A stretch of DNA of 28,113 bases from an uncultured Clostridia bacterium (lineage in GTDB: Bacteria > Bacillota > Clostridia > Oscillospirales > Ruminococcaceae), in the NCBI GenBank assembly GCA_937893735.1, contig CALBGD010000034.1, positions 1-28,113 of the forward strand, given 5' to 3'. The position numbers and the translations under genes were made by a program. This document shows positions 1 to 7,306 of this stretch, piece by piece; the first letter of the stretch is position 1; the number at the start of each line of letters is the position of its first letter. The notes beneath the pieces are model-generated. The model was given only the letters and a program-made list of their open reading frames with translations, was not told the DNA's origin and did no database searches.

Positions 1-117
1 ACTGCCTCAGCCGTGGAAGTGACCGAGTCCGACAACATAGTTGTTGCTTCCTCGCTGTACAAATCAGATGTCGAATCCCCCGAAGAAGTATCGGCGGTAT
101 TCGAATCAGCGGAATAA
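1..117 (+). CDS. 3' end of an unknown gene (C-terminal 38 residues)
   Basis: Reading frame 1 is open from the window edge and ends at TAA 115-117. The visible tail is rich in Ser, Glu, Asp and Val (for example TESDNIVV and ESPEEVSAVFESAE) with no recognisable domain. It looks like an acidic, probably flexible C-terminus. A strong hairpin follows 17 bases later, and a DUF4097 gene lies downstream on the same strand. In Firmicutes DUF4097 genes often sit in small operons with PadR regulators and DUF1700 proteins, but nothing in this tail identifies it as either. Coding status is supported only by the open frame and by a stop placed just before a terminator-like hairpin. Confidence 0.55.
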   Translation, partial: TASAVEVTESDNIVVASSLYKSDVESPEEVSAVFESAE

Positions 118-134
118 ATCACATCAGAAACGCA

Positions 135-180
135 CGGCGGGGGCTGTGCAAAAATCCAGAACACAGCCCCCCTACCGCCG
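135..180 (+). terminator. Strong hairpin after the partial gene, no T-tract
   Basis: CGGCGG plus GGGCTGTG (135-148) pairs with CACAGCCC (162-169) and CCGCCG (175-180), leaving a 13-nt loop and a 5-nt bulge. This gives about 14 base pairs. No run of T follows, so it is a stable 3' end or attenuating structure rather than a classical intrinsic terminator. Confidence 0.45.
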
Positions 181-251
181 GTGCGCTCAAAATACAGCCA
201 AAACAGCAAATTTCTTAACTATACGACATGATTCTGAAAGGAGTTTTTACC

Positions 252-1145
252 ATGGCAGACAAGCAGACATACACCTTTAACAACGAGATAGACACCGTAG
301 AAGTAAGCTCTATGGGCGCAAAGATAATCATTATGCCGCAGGAGCGCGCTGATATCTATGTCGAGTACGACAACCCGAAGGATTCCCCGGAGTTCTGCGC
401 GGTGCTTTCCGGCAAGACGCTGACCCTCAAGGAGAGCTTCACGTTCAGCATTTTCGGCTCCAAGCCTGCGGGGGGATACACGATAACAGTATACCTCCCG
501 CTCAGGACATTCCAGAAGATAAAGATAAACACCGCCAGCGGCGGAGTTGAGGTCGGCGAGGTCTCCGCGGAGAATTTCAGCCTTAACACGGCAAGCGGAA
601 ACATCAGCGTCAACGCTTACTTCAACAATATCAAGCTCCAGTCCGCAAGCGGAAACATCACGCTCACAAATCCCTTTGCGGGCGCTGAGAAGCCGGTTTC
701 CCTCGACAAGGAGGAAACAGCCCCGGCTGTGTATATCTCCAAGTCACTCAGCGTGTGCACTGTCAGCGGAAACGCAGTGGTTTCCGGCTACCGCGCGGAG
801 GAATTCAGCGTACATTCCGTTTCCGGAACCACCACAGTTACCGGAGTTTCCGGCAGGGGCAGCGTATCCGCGACCAGCGGCTGTGTAAACGTTGAGTACG
901 CGGACTGGGACGGCGACCTTAACATAAGCCTCGTCAGCGGCAACGTGAACGTAACTCTCCCGGAGGATTCCGGCGTGGAGCTTTCGTTTACAGGCGTTTC
1001 CGGCATGGTAAAGACCGACCTCGGTCAGGCAAAGGGCAGCTTTATCAATCTCGGCAAGGGAACCAACGGCGATTTCGGCGGCTCCAACAAACATAAGCTG
1101 ACGGCTTCCCTCACCAGCGGCACAGTTACCATTGCCCAGAAGTAA
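252..1145 (+). CDS. DUF4097 family beta-strand repeat protein (putative adhesin-like)
   Basis: A 297-residue protein without a signal peptide or membrane segment. The start is ATG 252, preceded by AAAGGAG about 9 nt upstream. An in-frame ATG at 228 lies before that ribosome binding site and is not used. The sequence is a series of short beta repeats carrying the motif (T/V/S)(A/V/T)SG followed by a hydrophobic strand: TASGGVEV, TASGNISV, SASGNITL, TVSGNAVV, SVSGTTTV, ATSGCVNV, LVSGNVNV, GVSGMVKT and LTSGTVTI. This is the signature of the DUF4097 beta-solenoid family, whose biochemical role is not established. In other Firmicutes such genes accompany PadR/DUF1700 genes, but the upstream gene here is cut by the window edge. 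No convincing promoter is visible between the hairpin at 135-180 and the start. Confidence 0.85.
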   Translation: MADKQTYTFNNEIDTVEVSSMGAKIIIMPQERADIYVEYDNPKDSPEFCAVLSGKTLTLKESFTFSIFGSKPAGGYTITVYLPLRTFQKIKINTASGGVEVGEVSAENFSLNTASGNISVNAYFNNIKLQSASGNITLTNPFAGAEKPVSLDKEETAPAVYISKSLSVCTVSGNAVVSGYRAEEFSVHSVSGTTTVTGVSGRGSVSATSGCVNVEYADWDGDLNISLVSGNVNVTLPEDSGVELSFTGVSGMVKTDLGQAKGSFINLGKGTNGDFGGSNKHKLTASLTSGTVTIAQK

Positions 1146-1176
1146 GATTTCTTCCTTCCCCCAATATATAGTTCTT

Positions 1177-1197
1177 CCCGCCGTGAAAAGCGGCGGG
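1177..1197 (+). terminator. Hairpin downstream of the DUF4097 gene
   Basis: CCCGCCG (1177-1183) pairs with CGGCGGG (1191-1197) around a 7-nt loop, 31 nt after the stop. No T-run follows, so termination is plausible but not certain. Confidence 0.35.
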
Positions 1198-1257
1198 CGG
1201 AGCGAAAACAATTCTCAGTGCAGGAATGCCACAGTCCGGCGCTGAGCTTATAATAAA

Positions 1258-1300
1258 AACCCCCGCGCCGCTGTGATGACGACAGCAGTGAACGGGGGTT
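1258..1300. repeat. Palindromic element between DUF4097 and the MITE-like repeat
   Basis: AACCCCCG (1258-1265) is matched by CGGGGGTT (1293-1300), and an inner GCTGT/ACAGC pair (1270-1274 and 1282-1286) extends the fold. A T-rich stretch follows on the plus strand (TTCAGTGTTTAT), and A-rich sequence precedes the left arm. It could act as a weak bidirectional terminator for the DUF4097 gene, or be part of the repeat block that starts 24 bases later. Confidence 0.45.
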
Positions 1301-1323
1301 CAGTGTTTATATAACCTCTGGTC

Positions 1324-1545
1324 ACCTCTAAAAACCTCATGTGAGCGAAAATGGGCAGGGCGCACCATCTTCGTCTGTCAACGAGCGAAATTCCTTATGT
1401 GACGGCGTCCATGCCGTCACTCGGTTATTTCGCTCTGCAACATCGTGTTGCACCTCCTTGAAAGGCATACAGCCTTACTGCGTCGGTTTTCCTAGAATCT
1501 GGCGCGCCCTGCCCATTTTTGCTTTTCACATCGGTTTTTAGAGGT
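1324..1545. repeat. MITE-like element with ~45-bp terminal inverted repeats
   Basis: The left end ACCTCTAAAAACC (1324-1336) is the exact inverse of GGTTTTTAGAGGT (1533-1545). Similarity continues inward for about 45 bp, including TGGGCAGGGCGC on the left against GCGCCCTGCCCA on the right. The interior is itself palindromic: GAGCGAAAT...ATTTCGCTC encloses GTGACGGC/GCCGTCAC, followed by TGCAACA/TGTTGCA. No transposase-like reading frame is present, so this is a non-autonomous inverted-repeat element of about 222 bp. Its right end contains the stop codon of the nicotinamidase-like gene. Together with the hairpins at 1177-1300 it fills the 390-base gap without genes. Confidence 0.8.
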
Positions 1546-2059
1546 TCCCTTCTATCTGCACTCCGCGCATTACCGCGAGAGCCCTTTCGTGAGCCTCACG
1601 GTCGGCGGTGGCACAGGCGGAGCCGTCCACCGCTACGCGGCTTTCCGGCAGGGCGGCTTTGGCGATTATCGCGTTGGAAATAACGCAGATGTCCGTAACA
1701 AGTCCGCACAGCTCCACTTCCTCCGGGGAAATGCGCCGCAATAAATCCGCAAGCTCCAAAGAGCCGAAAGCGGGCTTCTCTATCACGATATCCCCGGGAA
1801 TTACCGCCTCTGCGACCTTTCCGTAAAGCGCGTGCCCGGGAGTTCCCTTGATGCAGTGCGGCACGGGGAGCTTCTTTCCCTCGGCGGTTTCAAGGTAATT
1901 TTCCCCATGGGTGTCCAGCGTGAATATCACCTGCCCGCCGGATTTTCGGCAGTCCGCTATCTTCGCGAGAATGAGCGGCTCCAGCTTCTCGGCGCCGGGG
2001 AAGCCAAGGGCGCCGTTCACAAAATCTACCTGATAATCTACTACGACAAGAGCTTTCAT
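1538..2059 (-). CDS. Nicotinamidase/isochorismatase-family cysteine hydrolase
   Basis: A 173-residue protein starting at ATG 2059 (GAGGT 6 nt upstream); the longer in-frame extension lies inside glmU and is rejected. Family hallmarks are in place: nucleophile-activating D8 (VVVDYQVDF), lysine K95 (VIEKPAF) and nucleophile C125 (LVTDICVISN) form the D-K-C triad. D49/H51 (LDTH) and H68 (PVPHC) match the metal ligands of PncA-type nicotinamidases, and the PHC...GTPGH segment is also PncA-like. The likely reaction is hydrolysis of nicotinamide to nicotinate in NAD salvage, although related amidases cannot be excluded. Only 7 bases separate it from the glmU stop, so the two are co-transcribed and probably translationally coupled. 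Its last two codons and stop lie in the MITE-like repeat. Confidence 0.85.
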   Translation of the reverse strand: MKALVVVDYQVDFVNGALGFPGAEKLEPLILAKIADCRKSGGQVIFTLDTHGENYLETAEGKKLPVPHCIKGTPGHALYGKVAEAVIPGDIVIEKPAFGSLELADLLRRISPEEVELCGLVTDICVISNAIIAKAALPESRVAVDGSACATADREAHERALAVMRGVQIEGNL

Positions 2060-2066
2060 AAATACC

Positions 2067-3431
2067 TCACTTTTTCTTGCGGAGGGCGTTCTTGCCCCAG
2101 TTTTCAATGACCCTCACCTGACCGCGCTCTACCGCAAGGGAGTTCGCGGGAACGTTCTTCGTTATGGTGGAGCCTGCGGCGGTAGTCGCGTTTTCGCCGA
2201 CCTCTACGGGAGCGATGAGGTTGGTGTTGCAGCCGATGAACGCGTGGTCGCCTATCTTCGTGCGGAACTTGTTTATTCCGTCATAGTTCGCGGTAACGCA
2301 GCCGCAGCCGAAATTAACTCCCCTGCCGACGTCGCTGTCGCCGACATAGGTGAGGTGAGCCACAGCCGTATTTATTCCGATGTCGCTGTTCTTTATCTCG
2401 ACGAAATCGCCTATCTTTACGCCCTTCCTGATGGTCGTTCCCGGGCGGAGCTGCGCGAACGGACCTATCTTTACATCGTCCTCCACAACGGAGTCATACG
2501 CCTGAACATTGTTGAGCTGTACGCTGTCGCCGATAGTGCAGTTCTCAATATGGGAGTTCGCGCCTATGGTGCAGCCCTTTCCGATGGTGGTGTTTCCGAG
2601 TATCACGGTATTCGGGAGTATCGTGGTGTCGCAGCCTATCTTAACGTCGGCGCCGATAATAATGCCGTCAAGCGTGATGAAGCTTACGCCCTCCTCCATT
2701 AGCTGAGAGAGCCTGCGCAGCCTTGCGAGCTGGTTCAGCTCCAGCAGGGCGCCCCGGGTGTTCGCGCCGAGCACGATATCAGGATTTGCGGACTTGTAAG
2801 CCTCGCGGCGCTCCATAAGCTCCACGCAGTCGGTGAGGTAGTATTCCCCGGCGGCGTTGCCGGTGGACAGCTTCGGGAGGGTCTCGGAGAGCTTCCGCGC
2901 ATTGAACCAGTAGGCTCCGCTGTTGACCTCGCATATTTCAGCCTCTTCGGGGGAACAATCCTTCTGTTCGCGTATCGCGGAGAAAGCGCCGTTGTCGCGG
3001 ATTATTCTGCCGTAGCCCTGCGGGTCGTCAATCTCGGCGGTGATGACGGTGACTTCGCTTCCGCTGTTCCGGTGGAGCTCCAGCGAAGCCCGGAGCGTTG
3101 CCGCGTCAATGAACGGAGCGTCGCCGTTGAGCACGCACACCGCGTCGGAGCGGTCAATGACCTCCTGCGCTGATTTCACCGCGTCCCCGGTGCCTTTCTG
3201 CTCCGCCTGATGGCATATCGTTATGTTCTCTCCGCGCGATGTGATGTATGCGCTTGTAAGCTCCGCGCGGAAGCCGGTGACAACGGCTATCTCGTCAAAG
3301 CCGAAGTCCTGCGCCGCGTCCAGCACCCAGCCGAGCATAGGCTTGCAGAGGACCTCTGCAAGGACTTTCGGGCGCTCGGACTTCATGCGCTTTCCGGCGC
3401 CGCCTGCGAGAATGATACATGATGTTTTCAT
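2067..3431 (-). CDS. glmU: Bifunctional UDP-N-acetylglucosamine pyrophosphorylase / glucosamine-1-phosphate N-acetyltransferase
   Basis: A 454-residue cytoplasmic enzyme of normal GlmU length. The N-terminal uridylyltransferase domain opens with LAGGAGKRM and ERPKVL (residues 8-24), the nucleotide-binding signature, and includes LNGDAPF. From about residue 250 the sequence turns into hexapeptide repeats of a left-handed beta helix (for example IIIGADVKIG and TIGKGCTIGANSHI). The acetyltransferase segment includes RPGTTI and AHLTYVGDSDVG, with the conserved His. It makes UDP-GlcNAc for peptidoglycan. The start ATG 3431 has AAAGGAG about 10 nt upstream. The gene is divergent from the PH-domain gene, with under 50 bp between them. 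The nicotinamidase-like gene follows in the same transcript. Confidence 0.96.
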   Translation of the reverse strand: MKTSCIILAGGAGKRMKSERPKVLAEVLCKPMLGWVLDAAQDFGFDEIAVVTGFRAELTSAYITSRGENITICHQAEQKGTGDAVKSAQEVIDRSDAVCVLNGDAPFIDAATLRASLELHRNSGSEVTVITAEIDDPQGYGRIIRDNGAFSAIREQKDCSPEEAEICEVNSGAYWFNARKLSETLPKLSTGNAAGEYYLTDCVELMERREAYKSANPDIVLGANTRGALLELNQLARLRRLSQLMEEGVSFITLDGIIIGADVKIGCDTTILPNTVILGNTTIGKGCTIGANSHIENCTIGDSVQLNNVQAYDSVVEDDVKIGPFAQLRPGTTIRKGVKIGDFVEIKNSDIGINTAVAHLTYVGDSDVGRGVNFGCGCVTANYDGINKFRTKIGDHAFIGCNTNLIAPVEVGENATTAAGSTITKNVPANSLAVERGQVRVIENWGKNALRKKK

Positions 3432-3478
3432 AGAAAACCGCTCCTTTTTTGTGTATATGTGACCCTACATAGGGGGTG

Positions 3479-4708
3479 ATGTCTGTGGAATTCCTGCTGT
3501 ATTTCGTACTGCGCAGGATATTTGTCCGCACGGAATTTTCCCGGGAAATGATAACCGTGACCCGGGGGCTGATATTCCGCCGGAGGTATGATATCCCGCT
3601 TTCCGCAGTGACGAAGATAGAGATACGCCGTACTCCCGTGATACGCCTGTTCAGGGGCAGGCGCGTGGAGGTGAGCACGCTGTCCGGAGGGGTGTATTTC
3701 TACCTGCATATCCGCGAGGAAATGCCGTTCCTGCCGGAGTACAGCGGGGCTTCAGTCCGGGCGAAGCCGATTCAGTCGGCGGCGGGCGCGTTCGTCGATA
3801 CCCGGGCGCTGAGCGGAGTTGTCACGTTCGCGCTCCTGCTGAACCGTACCGGAAGCGTATTCGGCAGCGACAGCTTCAGCCGGATAATGTCCGCCATGCT
3901 TGGCGCCGCCGAGGAAGTACAGAAAGTGCTCGGGGCGCTTCATATCGGGGTGCCCCGGGTGACTGCTCTGGCGGCGGTTTTCGTAAGCGCCGCATGGCTT
4001 CTCGCGTTTGTGCGGAAAGCCGTCGGAATGATGAGGTTTCGGCTTTCCTGCGAGGGCGGATTCATCACGGTGCGGCACGGGGTATTCACATTATATGAAT
4101 ACAGGCTGGTACGGAATAACCTGACCGCCTGCCTGCGGTGCGATACTCTCACAACTCTTGCGCTCGGCTGTGCTTCATTGTACGCGCATGATGTGCTGAT
4201 ATTCCCGGCACTCCGCCGCCGCGCGGCAGACCGTCTGCTGACGAAGATGTGCGGGCTCCCGCCGCCGCAGGAAAACCGCGTTAAGCCGCCGTTTTCCGCG
4301 CTTTTCGGGCACTGTGCCGCCCCTCTGGGGTGGCTTGCGGTATTTGCAGGGGCGCTCCTGCTGACGTTCATCGCGGAGCCGATAGCCGCCGACCTCATAC
4401 AGTCCCTGCTGTGGAGCGGCGCGGTGATAAGCCTGTGGTACGCCGCGACCTATGCCGTTTATATGCGCAAGAGCATGGCGGCGCGCTCCGGCGGAGTGAC
4501 CGGGCTTGCTTTCAGGCGGGGCGCACGGCTTTACACCGCCGTCATTCCCGACAGAAAGACCGTGTACACCGTGACCGGGCGCAATATATTCCAGCGCTTT
4601 TCCGGAATGTGCGATATCACGATAGCCTGCGCGGGCAGGAAGCGTTACAAGCTCCGCAATGTCCCGTACTACCGGGAGATATCGGAGATGTTTACTCCAG
4701 AACGCTGA
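3479..4708 (+). CDS. YdbT-like membrane protein with several bacterial PH domains
   Basis: About 409 residues. Three segments resemble the bPH_2 (DUF304) domain: one near residues 20-80 (ITVTRGLIFRRRYDIPLSAV), one near 185-240 (ITVRHGVFTLYEYRLVRNN) and one near 330-405 (RLYTAVIPDRKTVYTVTGRN). Between them are hydrophobic stretches, for example VTALAAVFVSAAWLLAF and PLGWLAVFAGALLLTFI. The PH-TM-TM-PH-TM-TM-PH layout is that of B. subtilis YdbT, which with YdbS is linked to membrane protection. No YdbS partner lies alongside. ATG 3479 sits very close to AGGGGGTGAT (3471-3480); a GTG at 3485 would have the better spacing of about 8 nt, so it may be the true start. The 3' end overlaps the convergent decarboxylase gene by 17 bp. 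Confidence 0.82.
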   Translation: MSVEFLLYFVLRRIFVRTEFSREMITVTRGLIFRRRYDIPLSAVTKIEIRRTPVIRLFRGRRVEVSTLSGGVYFYLHIREEMPFLPEYSGASVRAKPIQSAAGAFVDTRALSGVVTFALLLNRTGSVFGSDSFSRIMSAMLGAAEEVQKVLGALHIGVPRVTALAAVFVSAAWLLAFVRKAVGMMRFRLSCEGGFITVRHGVFTLYEYRLVRNNLTACLRCDTLTTLALGCASLYAHDVLIFPALRRRAADRLLTKMCGLPPPQENRVKPPFSALFGHCAAPLGWLAVFAGALLLTFIAEPIAADLIQSLLWSGAVISLWYAATYAVYMRKSMAARSGGVTGLAFRRGARLYTAVIPDRKTVYTVTGRNIFQRFSGMCDITIACAGRKRYKLRNVPYYREISEMFTPER

Positions 4709-5972
4709 CGTACTTTACCCCGTACAGCCTGAACGCCTCAGCGGCTTCGCTGTCGATACGCTCGCCGGGCATAACTATCGGAATGCAGGGCGGGCAGGGG
4801 GACTGTATCCCGCCGCAGACCTTACCTGTGGCTTCCCCGGCGGGGATTTTCCGCTGCCTGCTGAACACCGCCTCGCGCACGGACGTTTCCTTTTTCGGGC
4901 GGATAACGGGGTAGCTTACAACTGGCATGGGAGCGCGGCGGTCGATAAGGCAGAGCGCCATTTCAGCGCGCTGGCAGTCCTCTGGGGAGGTTATCGCGGA
5001 GAACAGAAGCACTATGTAGTTTTCGTCCGCGAGCTCGCATTCAGCGCCGTTGAGCCGCAGCACCTCCGCGAATTCCTGACCGGAATATCCCCACGCGCGG
5101 GTATTTATCGTCACACGCAGGTGGTCGGATCTCCTCAGGGTGAAGCCGTGGGCGGCAAGCCTTGTCTTGAGCTTCTTCACGCTGGCGCAGGCGCGGTTGA
5201 CGCACTCCGGGTCGGCAAGGATCCTGCCGTTAAACCTGTCAAGGCTCTCCATGATGAGGTAGGAGGGGCTGCTGCTGCCGAACATCGCTTCCATTTCCTT
5301 GGCGCGGGAATGATCCGTTCCCTTTGAGAAGTGCAGGTATGCCGCCCCAGTCAGCGCGGGGAGAGTTTTGTGCGCGGATTCCGCCGAAATCACCGGGAAT
5401 CCCATTTCCATCGGGTGGAGGTACTCCCTGCCGAAAGCCGCCTTGCTGACGAATCTGAGGTAAGCGCCGTGGGCGTTGTCGCACACCGCCGGTATCTCCG
5501 GGGCTTCTACATGGCAGGTGCCGCCGTAGTAGTCCACATTTGTGAAGAAAAGCGCGTCCGCGCCGGACAGCGACTGATTTGAGCAGTCAACGGCGGCGGT
5601 GGGATATTCCTGCGGATACAGCCAGTTTATATCAAGGTCGAGAAGCGCCGCAGCAGAAACAAGGCTCCTGTGGGAGCAGCGCCCGGCGGCTATCGTTTTG
5701 CAGCCCTGCGATTTCAGCACTGCAAGCGCTGTCTGTATCGCAAGGGTGCTTCCGCCGGCGGAATAGCAGGTGCGTTCCGCGCCGAAAATTTTGGCGGCGA
5801 TAGCTTCGCTGTGGGCGATGATACCGCGGGAATCATCGGTTTCGTAAAGGCTGTCCGCTCCGTCTATCTCGGTGATATCGTGGGATTCCTCGCCGTTGTG
5901 GCCGGGCATATGCAGCCGGAGCATTCCCTTTCTGCCGTATTCGTCAAGAAAATCTGATAAAGGTGTGTTCAT
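4692..5972 (-). CDS. Orn/Lys/Arg decarboxylase-family PLP enzyme
   Basis: A 426-residue fold-type I PLP enzyme. The start ATG 5972 (MNTPLSDFLD) has GGAG about 9-10 nt upstream. Visible hallmarks are LHMPGHNG (20-27), the cofactor-phosphate region YSAGGSTLAIQ (70-80), the aspartate and histidine of CDNAHGAYL (D165, H168) and the Schiff-base lysine K202 in ESAHKT, the typical S-x-H-K motif of this family. The C-terminal domain is short, as in the Gram-positive YaaO/SpeA-like group. The substrate (arginine, lysine or ornithine) cannot be read from the sequence. It lies 26 bp downstream of the lipoprotein genes on the same strand and may be transcribed with them. Its final 17 bp overlap the convergent PH-domain gene. 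Confidence 0.87.
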   Translation of the reverse strand: MNTPLSDFLDEYGRKGMLRLHMPGHNGEESHDITEIDGADSLYETDDSRGIIAHSEAIAAKIFGAERTCYSAGGSTLAIQTALAVLKSQGCKTIAAGRCSHRSLVSAAALLDLDINWLYPQEYPTAAVDCSNQSLSGADALFFTNVDYYGGTCHVEAPEIPAVCDNAHGAYLRFVSKAAFGREYLHPMEMGFPVISAESAHKTLPALTGAAYLHFSKGTDHSRAKEMEAMFGSSSPSYLIMESLDRFNGRILADPECVNRACASVKKLKTRLAAHGFTLRRSDHLRVTINTRAWGYSGQEFAEVLRLNGAECELADENYIVLLFSAITSPEDCQRAEMALCLIDRRAPMPVVSYPVIRPKKETSVREAVFSRQRKIPAGEATGKVCGGIQSPCPPCIPIVMPGERIDSEAAEAFRLYGVKYVSVLE

Positions 5973-5998
5973 CGTTGTTCTCTCCAAATCATTCGCCC

Positions 5999-7306
5999 TT
6001 AAAGTGCAAGGACGTCCTTCTCCGTCGTAAAGGCGTATTCCTCCGCCCACTTCTCGTATTCTGCATTGTATAGCTCGTTCTTTTTGCTCAGCAGGAGATT
6101 CTGCCGCACGTTTGCCCATGTTTTTTCAAGGTCGTCGGCGGTGACCTCCGCGTCCTGCTGATATCTCAGGATATACCAGCCGTAATCCAGCAGCACAGAT
6201 GTGGTGTCCCCGATATTCTCCAGACCCATCGCGGCGTTGTAGAAGTCCGCACCGTAAATTTCAGTGCCGGGGGTGACGATAAACAGACCGTTGCCCTCGT
6301 CCTCGTTGCTGTCAGTCATGAGCTGCGCGAAATCCTCTCCGGAGTTCACCTTTTCCATCAGCGCGTCATAGCGCTCCTGTATCGAGGGCAGGCTTTCTTC
6401 GCGGAGCTTGTCCGCTTCCTCGTCCTTGCCGTCGGTGCGCAGGGCGCTTATCTGCGAATATGTGTCGTAGTCGAATCCGACAAGAATAGCCTGAATGGCG
6501 CGGGTGCCCTCCGGCAGCCACAGATTCGAGTAGTACTGCCCGTAGAATGAAGCCGGGTCGTCCTCGTAGGATTTCTTTACGCTGTCGATGGTCTCGGTCA
6601 TTTTGGCTTCAAGCTCGTCGTCTGTGACCTCGGTGCCCTCGGAAAACTTGTCCCTGAGCTTCTGCACCATGGCGGTGACCTCCTGCCAGCCGCAGAGGTC
6701 GTCGCGGGTGAGCCCGCAGTCCGAAAGTCCCTGACTGAGCTGGAGCTGCGCCTTTTCCGTCAGCTCATCGTCTGTAAGGGAGCTGTCCGCGTAGGCTATC
6801 ACCTGCTTTATGCTCGAGATGATGTCGTTTATCGCACTGTCGGCGGAATCCTGAATATTTTGCTTCTCTTCGTCAGTGAATGACAATCCGTATTCGGCAA
6901 ATTTCGCGCGGATTATGCGGTCCTTGATTATGCCGTCGATAACGTCCTGACGCGCCTGCTTCATCTGGTCGGAAACGGAGCTGTCGGTATCGACGGAGAA
7001 TCCGTACTGCCACAGGTAGTAGCGGTATTCCTTTATGAATTCCCCGAAGGTGATGTCCATGCCCTCCGCGCCGTTTCCGGCGGAGGCTATCACCGTATCA
7101 GCCGGGATATCCGCGGTCAGCACGGAATATAAGTCGTCCTCTGCCGCTGAATCCTCTGCCGCGGAGCTTTCAGCGGTGGAAACTGCCTCTGCCGTTGCCT
7201 GCGGCGCTGTGGAGCTTTCAGATGAACTGCTGTTCCCTCCGGTGCAGGCGGTGAGCGTAAGCGCCGCGCAAAGGGCGGCTGTGAGCATTATTCCTTTATT
7301 TCTCAC
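5999..7306 (-). CDS. Foldase-like lipoprotein with parvulin-type domain (second of two paralogues)
   Basis: A 435-residue exported lipoprotein. The signal peptide ends in the lipobox LTAC with C21, followed by a Ser/Glu/Ala-rich linker. A helical SurA/PrsA-like N-terminal region precedes a parvulin-like segment near residues 270-390 (IQAILVGFDYD, then MEKVNSGEDFAQL). The start is GTG 7306, whose GTGA overlaps the stop of the upstream paralogue, indicating translational coupling; an ATG six codons later is an alternative. The family folds secreted proteins outside the membrane. Here the conserved His of the parvulin HIL motif is replaced (AIL), so isomerase activity is doubtful and a chaperone role is more likely. 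Compare the paralogue at 7303-8574, which keeps the His. Confidence 0.75.
   Translation of the reverse strand: MRNKGIMLTAALCAALTLTACTGGNSSSSESSTAPQATAEAVSTAESSAAEDSAAEDDLYSVLTADIPADTVIASAGNGAEGMDITFGEFIKEYRYYLWQYGFSVDTDSSVSDQMKQARQDVIDGIIKDRIIRAKFAEYGLSFTDEEKQNIQDSADSAINDIISSIKQVIAYADSSLTDDELTEKAQLQLSQGLSDCGLTRDDLCGWQEVTAMVQKLRDKFSEGTEVTDDELEAKMTETIDSVKKSYEDDPASFYGQYYSNLWLPEGTRAIQAILVGFDYDTYSQISALRTDGKDEEADKLREESLPSIQERYDALMEKVNSGEDFAQLMTDSNEDEGNGLFIVTPGTEIYGADFYNAAMGLENIGDTTSVLLDYGWYILRYQQDAEVTADDLEKTWANVRQNLLLSKKNELYNAEYEKWAEEYAFTTEKDVLAL

Noticed and set aside
1341..1541. A short open frame inside the MITE-like element
   Set aside because: It runs through the palindromic interior, has no ribosome binding site and resembles no protein family.
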